Below, piece after piece: positions 39,827 through 47,867 of a stretch of DNA of 64,000 bases. The translations under genes were made by a program, and so were the position numbers. This DNA comes from a virus: positions 1 to 64,000 of IMG/VR virus record IMGVR_UViG_3300007609_001041; one strand, written 5' to 3'. Below the pieces are notes generated by a model. It ran no database searches, was not told where the DNA came from, and worked only from the letters and a program-made list of their open reading frames with translations. The number at the start of each line of letters is the position of its first letter. The first letter of the stretch is position 1.

Positions 39827-40502
39827 TATTGTGTTTATAAGTTATCATGAATCTAATGCAGAACAAAACTTTGATAAATTGCATCAAAGATTTAACAATA
39901 TAGGCGTTTTTGGAGATAGAATAAAACGGGTATCTAATGTTAAGGGAATACATAATGCACATATCGAAGCTGCTAAGATAGTTAATACAAACTATTTTTA
40001 TGTAGTCGATGGAGATGCTGATATTGTAAGTGACTTTAAATTTGATTATGAAACTATTGATAGTGATGTAGTACATGTATATTCCAGTATTAATCCTATT
40101 AATAATCTTGAATACGGCTACGGTGGAGTAAAATTACTACCAACACAACTTACTAAAAATATAGATACTACTACACACGATATGACCACAAGTATATCAA
40201 AAAAATTTAAAGTTTTAGATGAAATATCAAATATTACAGCATTTAATACAGATGAATTTAGCACTTGGCGTTCGGCATTTAGAGAATGTGCAAAATTATC
40301 GAGTAGAACAATACAAGGACAAATCGATGAAGAAACCGAACAAAGACTCAAAATTTGGACAACCGTGGGACACGATAGAGACTTCGGTGAACATGCCATT
40401 AACGGTGCTAGGGCCGGTATGGAGTTTGGCCTTTCTAACCAGTCTGATATATCATTAATAAACGATTTTGATTGGCTAAAAGAGCAATTCAATAATGATT
40501 AA
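39819..40502 (+). CDS. Putative glycosyltransferase-like protein with DGD motif (type C, short paralogue)
   Basis: 227 residues. DIVFISYHESNAEQNF (3-18), RVSNVKGIHNAHIEAAKI (37-54) and YFYVVDGDADIVSDF (59-73, D64-G-D66) align with the 300-residue protein at 37593. Later YGYGGVKLLP, WRSAFRECAKL and GARAGMEFGL also match, so this is the same family with a shorter C-terminus. Overlaps both neighbours by 8 bases. Confidence 0.55.
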   Translation: MYDIVFISYHESNAEQNFDKLHQRFNNIGVFGDRIKRVSNVKGIHNAHIEAAKIVNTNYFYVVDGDADIVSDFKFDYETIDSDVVHVYSSINPINNLEYGYGGVKLLPTQLTKNIDTTTHDMTTSISKKFKVLDEISNITAFNTDEFSTWRSAFRECAKLSSRTIQGQIDEETEQRLKIWTTVGHDRDFGEHAINGARAGMEFGLSNQSDISLINDFDWLKEQFNND

Positions 40503-41346
40503 TATCGTTGTTACAAGTAAACCAGTAGATGGACTTCTTTATTATAGTTACGAATACTGTGATATGCTTAACAAAGCAGGCTATCCTGCTAAGGTTGTTA
40601 TTATATGTCACCAAAAATTTAGTGTACTAGATTATATGGAAGTCCTAACCACCAAATACACATATGTAGATAATGTTGTGTATAACAATTTAAATGTAGG
40701 CAATGACGATGTAACACTTGTTATGGGCAGGAGTATGATTACACTGTCTTGGATCAATTACAACGATTATACAGAAGAACAAAAACAAACACTGCATAGT
40801 GTATTTGCTAATAAAGTAATAAGTGTGTATTCAGAAAATCATCCTGCACAATATCCGCAGGCAGTAGAGTTTTATAGCCCTAAACAAATTGTAGACCTAT
40901 GCGACACTGAAGTGTATCCTAATGGCGTAGGAGAACACTTTGAAAAAACAATTAATTTTAGTATATATAAACCGCACACAGACAACATACAATTTAAACA
41001 TTTATTTCTAGGAACAAACGACAAATACTACGCAACAGTAGAAAAGGTAATTGACCAATTTCCTGATCACGGGATCTTGACATATGACGAAAAGTATGTT
41101 AATATTAAAAATAATAACGTATTTGCACCTGTAGGAAATCTAATGGGCATGTTCGAAACATATGTTTACACAAAAGAAACATTTGATCCGGCTCCTAGAA
41201 TCTTTCAAGAGTGCAAATATTATGGAAAGGATGTGATTTACTTGAGAGACAAAAACATACAAGACGGCGGCAGTGTGTACTGGAAACGAGATCTAAAAGA
41301 ACCAGATGTAACAGCAATCATAAATGCTATAAAGGAATTTAAATGA
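40495..41346 (+). CDS. Putative glycosyltransferase (GT-B-like, tentative)
   Basis: 283 residues. The N-terminus MINIVVTSKPVDGLLYYSYE with LNKAGYPAKVVII fits a GT-B N-terminal Rossmann domain. FDPAPRIFQECKYYGKDVIY near residues 232-251 resembles the nucleotide-sugar-binding E-containing helix of GT4-like enzymes. No complete family signature is visible to me, so this rests on these two segments and on the neighbouring glycosyltransferase-like genes. Ends with an ATGA overlap to the next gene. Confidence 0.45.
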   Translation: MINIVVTSKPVDGLLYYSYEYCDMLNKAGYPAKVVIICHQKFSVLDYMEVLTTKYTYVDNVVYNNLNVGNDDVTLVMGRSMITLSWINYNDYTEEQKQTLHSVFANKVISVYSENHPAQYPQAVEFYSPKQIVDLCDTEVYPNGVGEHFEKTINFSIYKPHTDNIQFKHLFLGTNDKYYATVEKVIDQFPDHGILTYDEKYVNIKNNNVFAPVGNLMGMFETYVYTKETFDPAPRIFQECKYYGKDVIYLRDKNIQDGGSVYWKRDLKEPDVTAIINAIKEFK

Positions 41347-41702
41347 AAATTGATCCAAAATGTCTAAAATTTAATACCCCAAAAAATAAAGGTGCGGCAT
41401 ATACTTCTGATGGATTTATGCTGCCCTGCTGTTGGATAGACGATCCGCCAGTTTATAGATATCTTGTAGAAATGGGTATGAAAGATCCGGAATTAGCATT
41501 AGAAAATAACGATTGCTTAGAAGACATTTTTACATCAGATCAATGGGAGAACTTCTTCCAAAAATTATACGATGATCCTGATCGGTGTTCATATATGTGT
41601 AAGAAAAAATGCGGCGTTGAACTTACCGACGGCGAAACTGAAATTCGTAAAGTAGAAGAAAGACTAGAGGTTTTAAAACAAAGTGAAGGAAAGAATTACT
41701 GA
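41343..41702 (+). CDS. Small cysteine-rich SPASM-like protein (copy 1)
   Basis: 119 residues with Cys at 7, 29, 30, 58, 82, 86 and 90, including SDGFMLPCCW and CSYMCKKKC. SPASM-type auxiliary Fe-S domains of radical SAM maturases have such Gly-x-x-x-Pro-Cys-Cys and Cys-x3-Cys-x3-Cys patterns, but here the domain is a separate protein. It directly precedes and overlaps a radical SAM gene lacking this domain. A paralogue (46779) accompanies the second radical SAM paralogue. Inference: a partner carrying an iron-sulfur cluster or delivering substrate. Confidence 0.6.
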   Translation: MKIDPKCLKFNTPKNKGAAYTSDGFMLPCCWIDDPPVYRYLVEMGMKDPELALENNDCLEDIFTSDQWENFFQKLYDDPDRCSYMCKKKCGVELTDGETEIRKVEERLEVLKQSEGKNY

Positions 41703-42426
41703 TACCTATGTAAAATATCAGAAAAATTGCAGGATTAATGTCGATACCTCGCATCGTTGTCCCTTTCGGTGCCCTCAGTGCGTGAGACAAAAGACAATAA
41801 GCCAAGATATGATACGTAGAAGTTTTGATTTGGAAGAACATAACTTTCAAAAAATATTAGATTATTACGATAATGGTCCTACATTTTGTGGACAAATTTC
41901 TGACCCTATCTATCATCCTAGATTTTTAAATTTTTTAAAAATGTGCAATGGACGAAATAGAGCTGTTCGTATTGCCACAGTAGGTAGTGGTAAAAGCGAC
42001 GAGTGGTGGGACGAGGCTTATAGCTATGGTCTTGGAGAAAATCAGTGGACTTTCGGAGTAGACGGTATAGACGAAAAGAGCGAACTGTATCGCGTTGGTA
42101 GTAATTTCAAAGATCAATGGCGTCGAATGCAACAGGGTAGAGATCTAGGACATGTAATTGTTTGGCAGTATATTATATTTGGTTATAATGAACACGAAAT
42201 AGATCAGGCAGTAGAAATTGCAAAGAAAGAAGATTTTACTCTGCTTTTTGTTAACACAAACAGGGGATTTAATCCAGAAAGTGATACCCTGAGAAAGAAT
42301 GTTAATTTTAAAATAAACAGTCCCGATCCAAAGCATCTTACTGATCGTCTTAAGAAAGAATGGTATGCTCATACCACAGATGTATTTCAGGCCTGGCGTG
42401 ATCTTCCTCCTTGGAGTCCGAAATGA
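41683..42426 (+). CDS. Radical SAM protein R1 (paralogue of R2)
   Basis: 247 residues from GTG at 41683. CPFRCPQC at C26, C30 and C33 is the 4Fe-4S motif. FCGQISDPIYHPRFLNFLKM stands where GGEP is usual, and VIVWQYIIFGYNEHEIDQA follows near residues 158-176. All three blocks recur in R2 (46144), so the pair comes from one duplication. The barrel is compact with no C-terminal SPASM domain. The start overlaps the SPASM-like gene by 20 bases. Substrate unknown. Confidence 0.78.
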   Translation: MKERITDTYVKYQKNCRINVDTSHRCPFRCPQCVRQKTISQDMIRRSFDLEEHNFQKILDYYDNGPTFCGQISDPIYHPRFLNFLKMCNGRNRAVRIATVGSGKSDEWWDEAYSYGLGENQWTFGVDGIDEKSELYRVGSNFKDQWRRMQQGRDLGHVIVWQYIIFGYNEHEIDQAVEIAKKEDFTLLFVNTNRGFNPESDTLRKNVNFKINSPDPKHLTDRLKKEWYAHTTDVFQAWRDLPPWSPK

Positions 42427-42992
42427 AAAGTAAAAAGAATAGCCTAGTTAAATGTGAGCATTATCCAACATTATTTTATGATACGCAATCTGATACTTTT
42501 GTAAAGTATTATAGTGATCGAGCTCCTTTTGAAAAATGGTGGAGTGTTTATAGAGAGTATCAAAATTTTGAACATAGAACTGTGCAGGTTTTAGACGTAA
42601 ATTTCAAAAAGAAATACTTTGTAATGGAGTCAATAAAAGGTATTAATCTTGAGCACGAGATGATTAAACTAGATTTTGAGGATACAAAGAAAGTTCTGAC
42701 ACAGACTTTAGAAATTTTTAGTAATAAATTTAGTTTTGCATGCGAAGCTATGCATGACACAGAGATATTTTTCCATAAAGACTTTCGAACTGAAAATCTC
42801 ATGTTTGACGAAAATAAAAATGTGAGACTAGTAGACCCTGATAGTTTCAGTGTTTTGCCACTTGATAGAATGAATAATTTATTGTTTTTTGGAAGGTACA
42901 TGGATACTCTTACATCCATTCGAGAACGCCTTAGTTTTGCAGAGCTTACCGAAGAGCAAAAATATCGATTAGGAAGAGGATATTTATACTAA
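42423..42992 (+). CDS. Small kinase-like phosphotransferase
   Basis: 189 residues from ATG at 42423. A TTG lies 12 bases earlier in frame, but GGAG at 42413-42416 and the ATGA overlap favour the ATG. H118-K-D120-F-R-T-E-N125 is the HxDxxxxN catalytic loop of protein kinase and aminoglycoside-phosphotransferase-like enzymes. LVDPDS (137-141) supplies the metal-binding Asp, TFVKYY (25-30) the ATP-binding Lys, and FVMESIKG the hinge. The N-lobe is minimal. Likely phosphorylates a sugar or other small molecule, given the glycan-type genes around it. Confidence 0.6.
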   Translation: MKSKKNSLVKCEHYPTLFYDTQSDTFVKYYSDRAPFEKWWSVYREYQNFEHRTVQVLDVNFKKKYFVMESIKGINLEHEMIKLDFEDTKKVLTQTLEIFSNKFSFACEAMHDTEIFFHKDFRTENLMFDENKNVRLVDPDSFSVLPLDRMNNLLFFGRYMDTLTSIRERLSFAELTEEQKYRLGRGYLY

Positions 42993-44065
42993 TGATTTCT
43001 TATGACGGCTGGGATAAGGAGTATCAAGAAAATCGAGAAGAATACTTGGAAGTGTTTGATCGTTTTATGAGTCAAATGAATTACGAAAATAATGAAGACT
43101 GGGAGCGTAGTTTTGCAGAACGTGTAGGTCGTAAACATTGTGTTAGTGTTGCTAGTGCCACAGATGCACTACACTTTACGCTATTAGCACACGGTATTGG
43201 TACAGACGACGAAGTACTAGTAACAGACTTTAGTTGGATTAGTAGTTCAGCTTGCGTAAGTATGGTAGGTGCCACTCCAGTATTTTGCGACATTGACTTA
43301 GATACATATCATATGAGCTTAGACAGCATACAGCGCATGTACAGCAGTAAGACTAAGGCAATTGTATATGTACACCTATTTGGTAACATGACTGACACAA
43401 GCGCAATACAAGCGTTCTGTGCAGAAAAAAATATACTGTTTATCGAAGATGCTGCACAGAGTTTAGGTAGTAGTCTCAACGGTGTTAGAGCAGGCACTAT
43501 TGGCGATTGCAGTGTGTACAGTTTTAACTCAAACAAAGTTATTGCAGGCATCAACGGCGGCGGCGTTGTGTTAACCGACAACGAAGATATTGCAAAACGT
43601 GTAAAGCAGATTCGCAGACACGGCAAAGACAAAACATTCGACACGCTAGGCTACAACAGTCGCATGTATGTGCTTAATGCAGAAATTATTAATCTGCGAT
43701 TACAACGTGCAGAAGAAAATCAATCAAAGCGTCAAGATATTGCAAAACGTTACAACGAAGCATTTGCAGAGTTGTCTGTAGTAACACAAGCAATGTCAAA
43801 CGGATTAAATCACAACTATCACAAATACGTAGTAAGATTCAAAGACAAGGACACTAGAAAGCGTGTTAAAGACGCCTTAAATGCTAGTATACACTACGAG
43901 ACTCCGTTGAGTGCTAACGGTATGTACGACACACTACAGTGCAGGAGAGACGCTTGTACAGCGTCTGTGACGGCATCTAATACTGTTTTATCGTTGCCGA
44001 TACACGCTTGGTTAACTGAGGATGAAATAAGTAATATTATCAAACTAGTTAAGGATAACATATGA
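42992..44065 (+). CDS. DegT/DnrJ/EryC1/StrS-type PLP aminotransferase
   Basis: 357 residues, normal length for the family. VASATDALHFTLLAHGIGTD (53-72) binds the cofactor phosphate, IEDAAQSLGS (151-160) carries the Asp that contacts PLP nitrogen, and YSFNSNKVIAGINGGGVVLT (176-195) has the Schiff-base lysine K182. These enzymes transfer an amino group from glutamate or glutamine to a keto-sugar nucleotide. All core motifs are intact, so activity is likely. The DNA looks less AT-rich than the flanking genes, which may indicate a recent transfer. TAATG overlap upstream and ATGA downstream. Confidence 0.93.
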   Translation: MISYDGWDKEYQENREEYLEVFDRFMSQMNYENNEDWERSFAERVGRKHCVSVASATDALHFTLLAHGIGTDDEVLVTDFSWISSSACVSMVGATPVFCDIDLDTYHMSLDSIQRMYSSKTKAIVYVHLFGNMTDTSAIQAFCAEKNILFIEDAAQSLGSSLNGVRAGTIGDCSVYSFNSNKVIAGINGGGVVLTDNEDIAKRVKQIRRHGKDKTFDTLGYNSRMYVLNAEIINLRLQRAEENQSKRQDIAKRYNEAFAELSVVTQAMSNGLNHNYHKYVVRFKDKDTRKRVKDALNASIHYETPLSANGMYDTLQCRRDACTASVTASNTVLSLPIHAWLTEDEISNIIKLVKDNI

Positions 44066-44781
44066 TAGAAGAATTATTTGGTAAAAGAAAACATGTTGTA
44101 CATTATGATACAGAAATTATTCCTACACGATCCGAAGTAGAAGAAATACTAAGAGTAGGGTATTCTCTAGCAACATCCAAACAGAAGGCTTATGCCTATA
44201 AGTTTTGGATATTAGGACCAAATAAAGAACGCAGTCACATGTTATGGGAAATGGCTGAAGGTAGGAAAATTGATGTGGATTACGAAGCATACGGTACTAC
44301 TACAAAAGATAAAAAATATGTTGCTAATCCCGCTTTGTTCCATCTAAAAAGTTCTCCGTGGACTTTTTTGGTTACTCCGAGAACTTCGTCCCCTAATCCG
44401 CATTTTAAGTATGCATTTGAAACTGCTGGCAGTAAATGGCAGTTAGAAGACAGGGACTTTGTTAATACAAAAAACAGAGAATCAAATGCCATAGATGTAG
44501 GAATGGTGGCAAAAACAATCAGCGGAGCCGCATTTGAAAAAGGTTGGGATGTATCATACAATATCTGTTTTGAAAACGACAAAACAAAATGGCCAAAGTG
44601 TCTTCCATTCATTAGTGACCATGCTACAGGTTTTAGGCCTGTAATGATGATGACCTTAGGAAAAGGAAAAAAATATTATTATGAAAGATTGATTAGTGAC
44701 GGCACAATCGCAAATGATCCTAAATATAATGCAGATCCTCCTTTTGAAACTATTTTCGAATTTTTTGACGAGAACAAATGA
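44062..44781 (+). CDS. Nitroreductase-like flavoprotein N1 (degenerate FMN motif)
   Basis: 239 residues. MIEELFGKRKHVVHYDTEII and AIDVGMVAKTISGAAFEKGW (near 159-178), then MMMTLGKGKKYYYERL, align with N2-N4. The key loop, PSKQNxxPYK in the paralogues, reads ATSKQKAYAYKFWILGP here, so the conserved Pro, Asn and second Pro are lost. It may be a non-catalytic subunit; nitroreductase-fold enzymes are dimers with shared active sites. Overlaps DegT by ATGA and N2 by 4 bases. Confidence 0.62.
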   Translation: MIEELFGKRKHVVHYDTEIIPTRSEVEEILRVGYSLATSKQKAYAYKFWILGPNKERSHMLWEMAEGRKIDVDYEAYGTTTKDKKYVANPALFHLKSSPWTFLVTPRTSSPNPHFKYAFETAGSKWQLEDRDFVNTKNRESNAIDVGMVAKTISGAAFEKGWDVSYNICFENDKTKWPKCLPFISDHATGFRPVMMMTLGKGKKYYYERLISDGTIANDPKYNADPPFETIFEFFDENK

Positions 44782-45467
44782 TGGAAAATTATAAGTATGT
44801 TTTAGAGTATGATAATTCTGCATTTATTGATCCTACTCATATTGATAATGCATTAGAATATGCTTGGAAGGTAACTCCGTCAAAACAAAATTTTATGCCT
44901 TATAAGGTGCATGTTCTCTCACCCGAAGCTGAAGGGCATAAACAAATTTTATACAACAAAGCACTCATTCAACAAGCGCGAGGATCAGGAATTAAGATAA
45001 AAAATTCTAAAGCCTTGCAAAAATATGATCAGCGATTAAAGAATGATGACATGCAACCTTTTTTTCGTAATTTAAAAACAGCTCCGTATGTTTTTATATT
45101 TGCACAGCGGGTTGAAGACGAACCTAATCCATTCCAGCAACATAATATCAATTATGGATTAACATATTGTCAAACAGAGAATAGCGACCCCGGACATGCA
45201 CACGGTAAAGATATTGCAAGAATTGAAATAGGCATGTTCAGTGCAAATCTTGCATCGCATTTGTTAACTAATAAGATAGATGTTTCTTTTACACAGTGTT
45301 TTCCTGGTGAGCTTGACACTTGGACTGAAAAAGAATTTAAATTTTTAAAAGATGACGTTCTTTTAATTATGACGGCAGGCAAAGGCAAAATATATAGAAG
45401 AGATCTTAAATCACAAGAAAAAGATCTAAAACCAAATTTTAAAAGAATAGTAAACAAGGAAGTATAA
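44778..45467 (+). CDS. Nitroreductase-like flavoprotein N2
   Basis: 229 residues. TPSKQNFMPYKVHVLSPEAE (residues 33-52) matches the PSxxNxxPY/W FMN-binding loop of the nitroreductase superfamily. IARIEIGMFSANLASHLLTN and the C-terminal VLLIMTAGKGKIYRR correspond to the later dimer-interface helix and final strand. The superfamily uses FMN for two-electron chemistry, including nitro reduction, azoline oxidation and flavin fragmentation, so the reaction cannot be deduced. It is the second of three consecutive paralogues. Starts at ATGATG; stop overlaps N3 (TAATG). Confidence 0.68.
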   Translation: MMENYKYVLEYDNSAFIDPTHIDNALEYAWKVTPSKQNFMPYKVHVLSPEAEGHKQILYNKALIQQARGSGIKIKNSKALQKYDQRLKNDDMQPFFRNLKTAPYVFIFAQRVEDEPNPFQQHNINYGLTYCQTENSDPGHAHGKDIARIEIGMFSANLASHLLTNKIDVSFTQCFPGELDTWTEKEFKFLKDDVLLIMTAGKGKIYRRDLKSQEKDLKPNFKRIVNKEV

Positions 45468-46147
45468 TGATTAAAAAGATTTTAGACAAATGGAAATATG
45501 TTCTTGCATTCGATACTGAACACAGAACAGACAAAACTGTTATTAAAGACATAATGCATACAGCTTGGCAGACAACGCCGAGCAAAAACAGTTTCATGCC
45601 TTATAGAGTTCATGTATTTGGCCCAGGAGAAGAAAAGTCAAAAAGAATAATATATGAAACAAGTGCCGCAAAAGAGAAAAATTCAAACAGCAGAAATTCG
45701 AACCCCGATCAATGGGAAGTTAATTCAAATAAAGCAAGTTTATTAACAGCTGAATATATCCTGGTATTCACTCCGAGAGCAGAAGATAATCCTAGTCCTT
45801 GGCAAATTCATCTACACAACGGCGGGTGCTACATGGATGCATGGTACGAAGACAAATTAAAAAAATATAGGGCAACAATTTTAGTAGAAGTTGGGTTATT
45901 TGCACAAGCAGTCTCTACATTGTGTTTAGAACAAGGTCTGCATACTAACTACATTTCATCATTTGAATCAGATTTAGAATACTGGAAAGATCTTGACTTT
46001 ATAAAGCATCCACCTTGTCTAATTATGGGAATAGGTAAGGCTAAGTATTTTCGTAGAGAATGGATGAAAAAAATCGGATGGGACGAAGGTGATCATAAAC
46101 CGAGCTTCAGCAGTGTAGTTAATTTCCATGGAATTGATACCGAATGA
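45467..46147 (+). CDS. Nitroreductase-like flavoprotein N3
   Basis: 226 residues. TTPSKNSFMPYRVHVFGPGE (residues 36-55) keeps the Pro-Ser-Lys and Pro-Tyr of the FMN loop, but the Asn is one place earlier than in N2 and N4. ILVEVGLFAQAVSTLCLEQG and CLIMGIGKAKYFRREW match the other superfamily segments. Overlaps the radical SAM gene R2 (ATGATG over the stop), linking flavoprotein and radical SAM expression. Confidence 0.66.
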   Translation: MIKKILDKWKYVLAFDTEHRTDKTVIKDIMHTAWQTTPSKNSFMPYRVHVFGPGEEKSKRIIYETSAAKEKNSNSRNSNPDQWEVNSNKASLLTAEYILVFTPRAEDNPSPWQIHLHNGGCYMDAWYEDKLKKYRATILVEVGLFAQAVSTLCLEQGLHTNYISSFESDLEYWKDLDFIKHPPCLIMGIGKAKYFRREWMKKIGWDEGDHKPSFSSVVNFHGIDTE

Positions 46148-46782
46148 TGTCAACCGATCAAATGGAAAATAATTTTTTTAACCGAACTGAAGTAAATGTG
46201 GATATTGCATATAGATGTGCTCTTGACTGTCCGAGATGTCAACGTTGGAGGGTCTATAGAAAGCATAACAAGAAAGTTCCAGGTTATGACATGACCATGA
46301 CTGAGTTTAAAAGAATTGTCTCACACTTTACTGAAGTTAGTTTTTGCGGACAGTATTCTGATCCAATTCATCATCCGAAATTTATTGATTTTCTAAAACT
46401 ATGCAAGGATAAAGGTATAAAAGCATCTGTGCATAATGCATCATCTGCTAAATCAGAAGATTGGTATATTCAAGCATTTAAAGCAAATCCCAATGCTCAA
46501 TGGTTTTTTGGAATAGACGGGTTGCCTCATCAGAGCCATCAGTATAGAATTAATCAAGATGGCGTAAAACTTTATAATATTATGCTAGAAGCAAAAAAGT
46601 ATTTAAAAACAAAACCAATATGGCAGTACATCATTTTTAATTACAATGAAAATCATGTCGAAGAAGCTAAAAAAATGGCTGACGACGACGACGTCTATTT
46701 TATGTTAGTAAGATCTTCTAGGTGGGACCGAGACGATCCATTAATGCCTACTCTTAAAGAATATAAGTTAAATAGATTATGA
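46144..46782 (+). CDS. Radical SAM protein R2 (paralogue of R1)
   Basis: 212 residues. CALDCPRC at C25, C29 and C32 is the radical SAM cluster motif. FCGQYSDPIHHPKFIDFLKL and IWQYIIFNYNENHVEEAKKM align with R1, and IDGLPHQSHQYR matches VDGIDEKSELYR. No SPASM extension; the SPASM-like partner is the next gene (ATGA overlap). Gene order relative to its partner is reversed compared with R1. Confidence 0.78.
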   Translation: MMSTDQMENNFFNRTEVNVDIAYRCALDCPRCQRWRVYRKHNKKVPGYDMTMTEFKRIVSHFTEVSFCGQYSDPIHHPKFIDFLKLCKDKGIKASVHNASSAKSEDWYIQAFKANPNAQWFFGIDGLPHQSHQYRINQDGVKLYNIMLEAKKYLKTKPIWQYIIFNYNENHVEEAKKMADDDDVYFMLVRSSRWDRDDPLMPTLKEYKLNRL

Positions 46783-47114
46783 CTGTAGAATTAAAACCAA
46801 AATGTTTTGAAGATCAGCAGATGGCTGTAACTAATAGAGGTCATTTAATACCTTGTTGTTATTGCGATACTCAGCATACTATGAATGATTTAGAATTTCA
46901 AAAACTATTGAAAGTTAGCAAAATAAGCGACTATAACAGTATAGAAGAAATTTTGAATACAAACGAATGGAAAGAGTTTTATAAAAATCTGCAACAAAAT
47001 ATTGGGCCTCGTGCTTGTCAGACTGTCTGTGCTAAAAATAAAAAAGACCCGTTAAATATTAAAGAAATAGAAGACGGTCGAACAGGAAAAATTATACATA
47101 CTAGAATTGCATAG
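46779..47114 (+). CDS. Small cysteine-rich SPASM-like protein (copy 2)
   Basis: 111 residues, paralogue of the protein at 41343. Cys at 9, 26, 27, 29, 80 and 84; RGHLIPCCYC lines up with DGFMLPCCW, and EEILNTNEWKEFYKNLQ lines up with EDIFTSDQWENFFQKL. The third Cys of the C-terminal triplet is absent here, so cluster ligation may differ between copies. ATGA overlap with R2. Probably the auxiliary partner of R2. Confidence 0.58.
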   Translation: MTVELKPKCFEDQQMAVTNRGHLIPCCYCDTQHTMNDLEFQKLLKVSKISDYNSIEEILNTNEWKEFYKNLQQNIGPRACQTVCAKNKKDPLNIKEIEDGRTGKIIHTRIA

Positions 47115-47133
47115 CAACATATGGAAGATTAAA

Positions 47134-47805
47134 ATGTTAGAAGAGTTAATGCTGAAAAGGCAACAAGTAAGATTTTTTGATAGAGAAAACTATCCTAGCG
47201 AAAAAATAATTTACTCAATCTTAGAAAAAACTTATCAAATAGTTCCATCTAAACAAAATTTAGTGCCTTACAAAGTCCATGTGTTAGGTCCAAGCATGGA
47301 AGAACATAAAAGAGAGTTATATCTTTTATCTTCTAAACAACAGCTAGGTGACAAGTTAAATTATAACGAACTTGCCAAACGTAATAGCGGAAATACACAG
47401 TTGTTGGCTCCTTATGTTCTACTTTTTGAAAAAAGATTACCAGAACCTAACGATTTTGTAAAAAAAGAAATGCTCCTAGGACATAAATTTAATGAATGTT
47501 TGCCCGAACAACAAAGAAATCAAAGGATAGCTACAGCTATCGAGGTGGGTATGTTTACAGCAATGCTATCTGGGTTTTGTATGGAGGAAGATATTTCTCT
47601 AAGTTATATAGGATGCCTTCCTGGAAACCCAGAAACCTACAAAAATAATCCTTCTGTCAATTTTGATTTTATCGAACAACACATTTTTTTAGGGATAGGC
47701 ATAGGTTACCAAGACTATTCTATCGAAGAAAATCTTAGATTATCTCGTTTACAAAATTGTGGAGAGATAAAACCTAAAAGTGATAATGTAATTGTTAAAC
47801 ATTAA
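47134..47805 (+). CDS. Nitroreductase-like flavoprotein N4
   Basis: 223 residues from ATG at 47134. The longer frame begins with TTG at 47107, but GGAAG at 47123-47127 and alignment of MLEELMLKRQQVRFFDREN with the N1 start support the ATG. KRQQVRFF resembles the Arg-rich FMN phosphate-binding start of nitroreductases. VPSKQNLVPYKVHVLGP has the intact FMN loop. AIEVGMFTAMLSGFCMEEDI and IFLGIGIGYQD match the later superfamily blocks. This is the most canonical of the four copies. It ends before a 62-base gap holding a promoter. Confidence 0.7.
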   Translation: MLEELMLKRQQVRFFDRENYPSEKIIYSILEKTYQIVPSKQNLVPYKVHVLGPSMEEHKRELYLLSSKQQLGDKLNYNELAKRNSGNTQLLAPYVLLFEKRLPEPNDFVKKEMLLGHKFNECLPEQQRNQRIATAIEVGMFTAMLSGFCMEEDISLSYIGCLPGNPETYKNNPSVNFDFIEQHIFLGIGIGYQDYSIEENLRLSRLQNCGEIKPKSDNVIVKH

Positions 47806-47810
47806 TGGTG

Positions 47811-47839
47811 TTGACAATTCATATTAATTAGTGTATAAT
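47811..47839 (+). promoter_or_regulatory. Consensus sigma70 promoter inside the accessory operon
   Basis: -35 TTGACA (47811-47816) and -10 TATAAT (47834-47839), both exact consensus, with a 17-base spacer. Predicted start near 47846; AGGA at about 47856 precedes the ATG at 47868. It would drive the radical SAM, carbamoyltransferase and methyltransferase genes independently of the upstream operon. Confidence 0.85.
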
Positions 47840-47867
47840 ATAAGAAAATAAGTATAGGAAAATAAAA

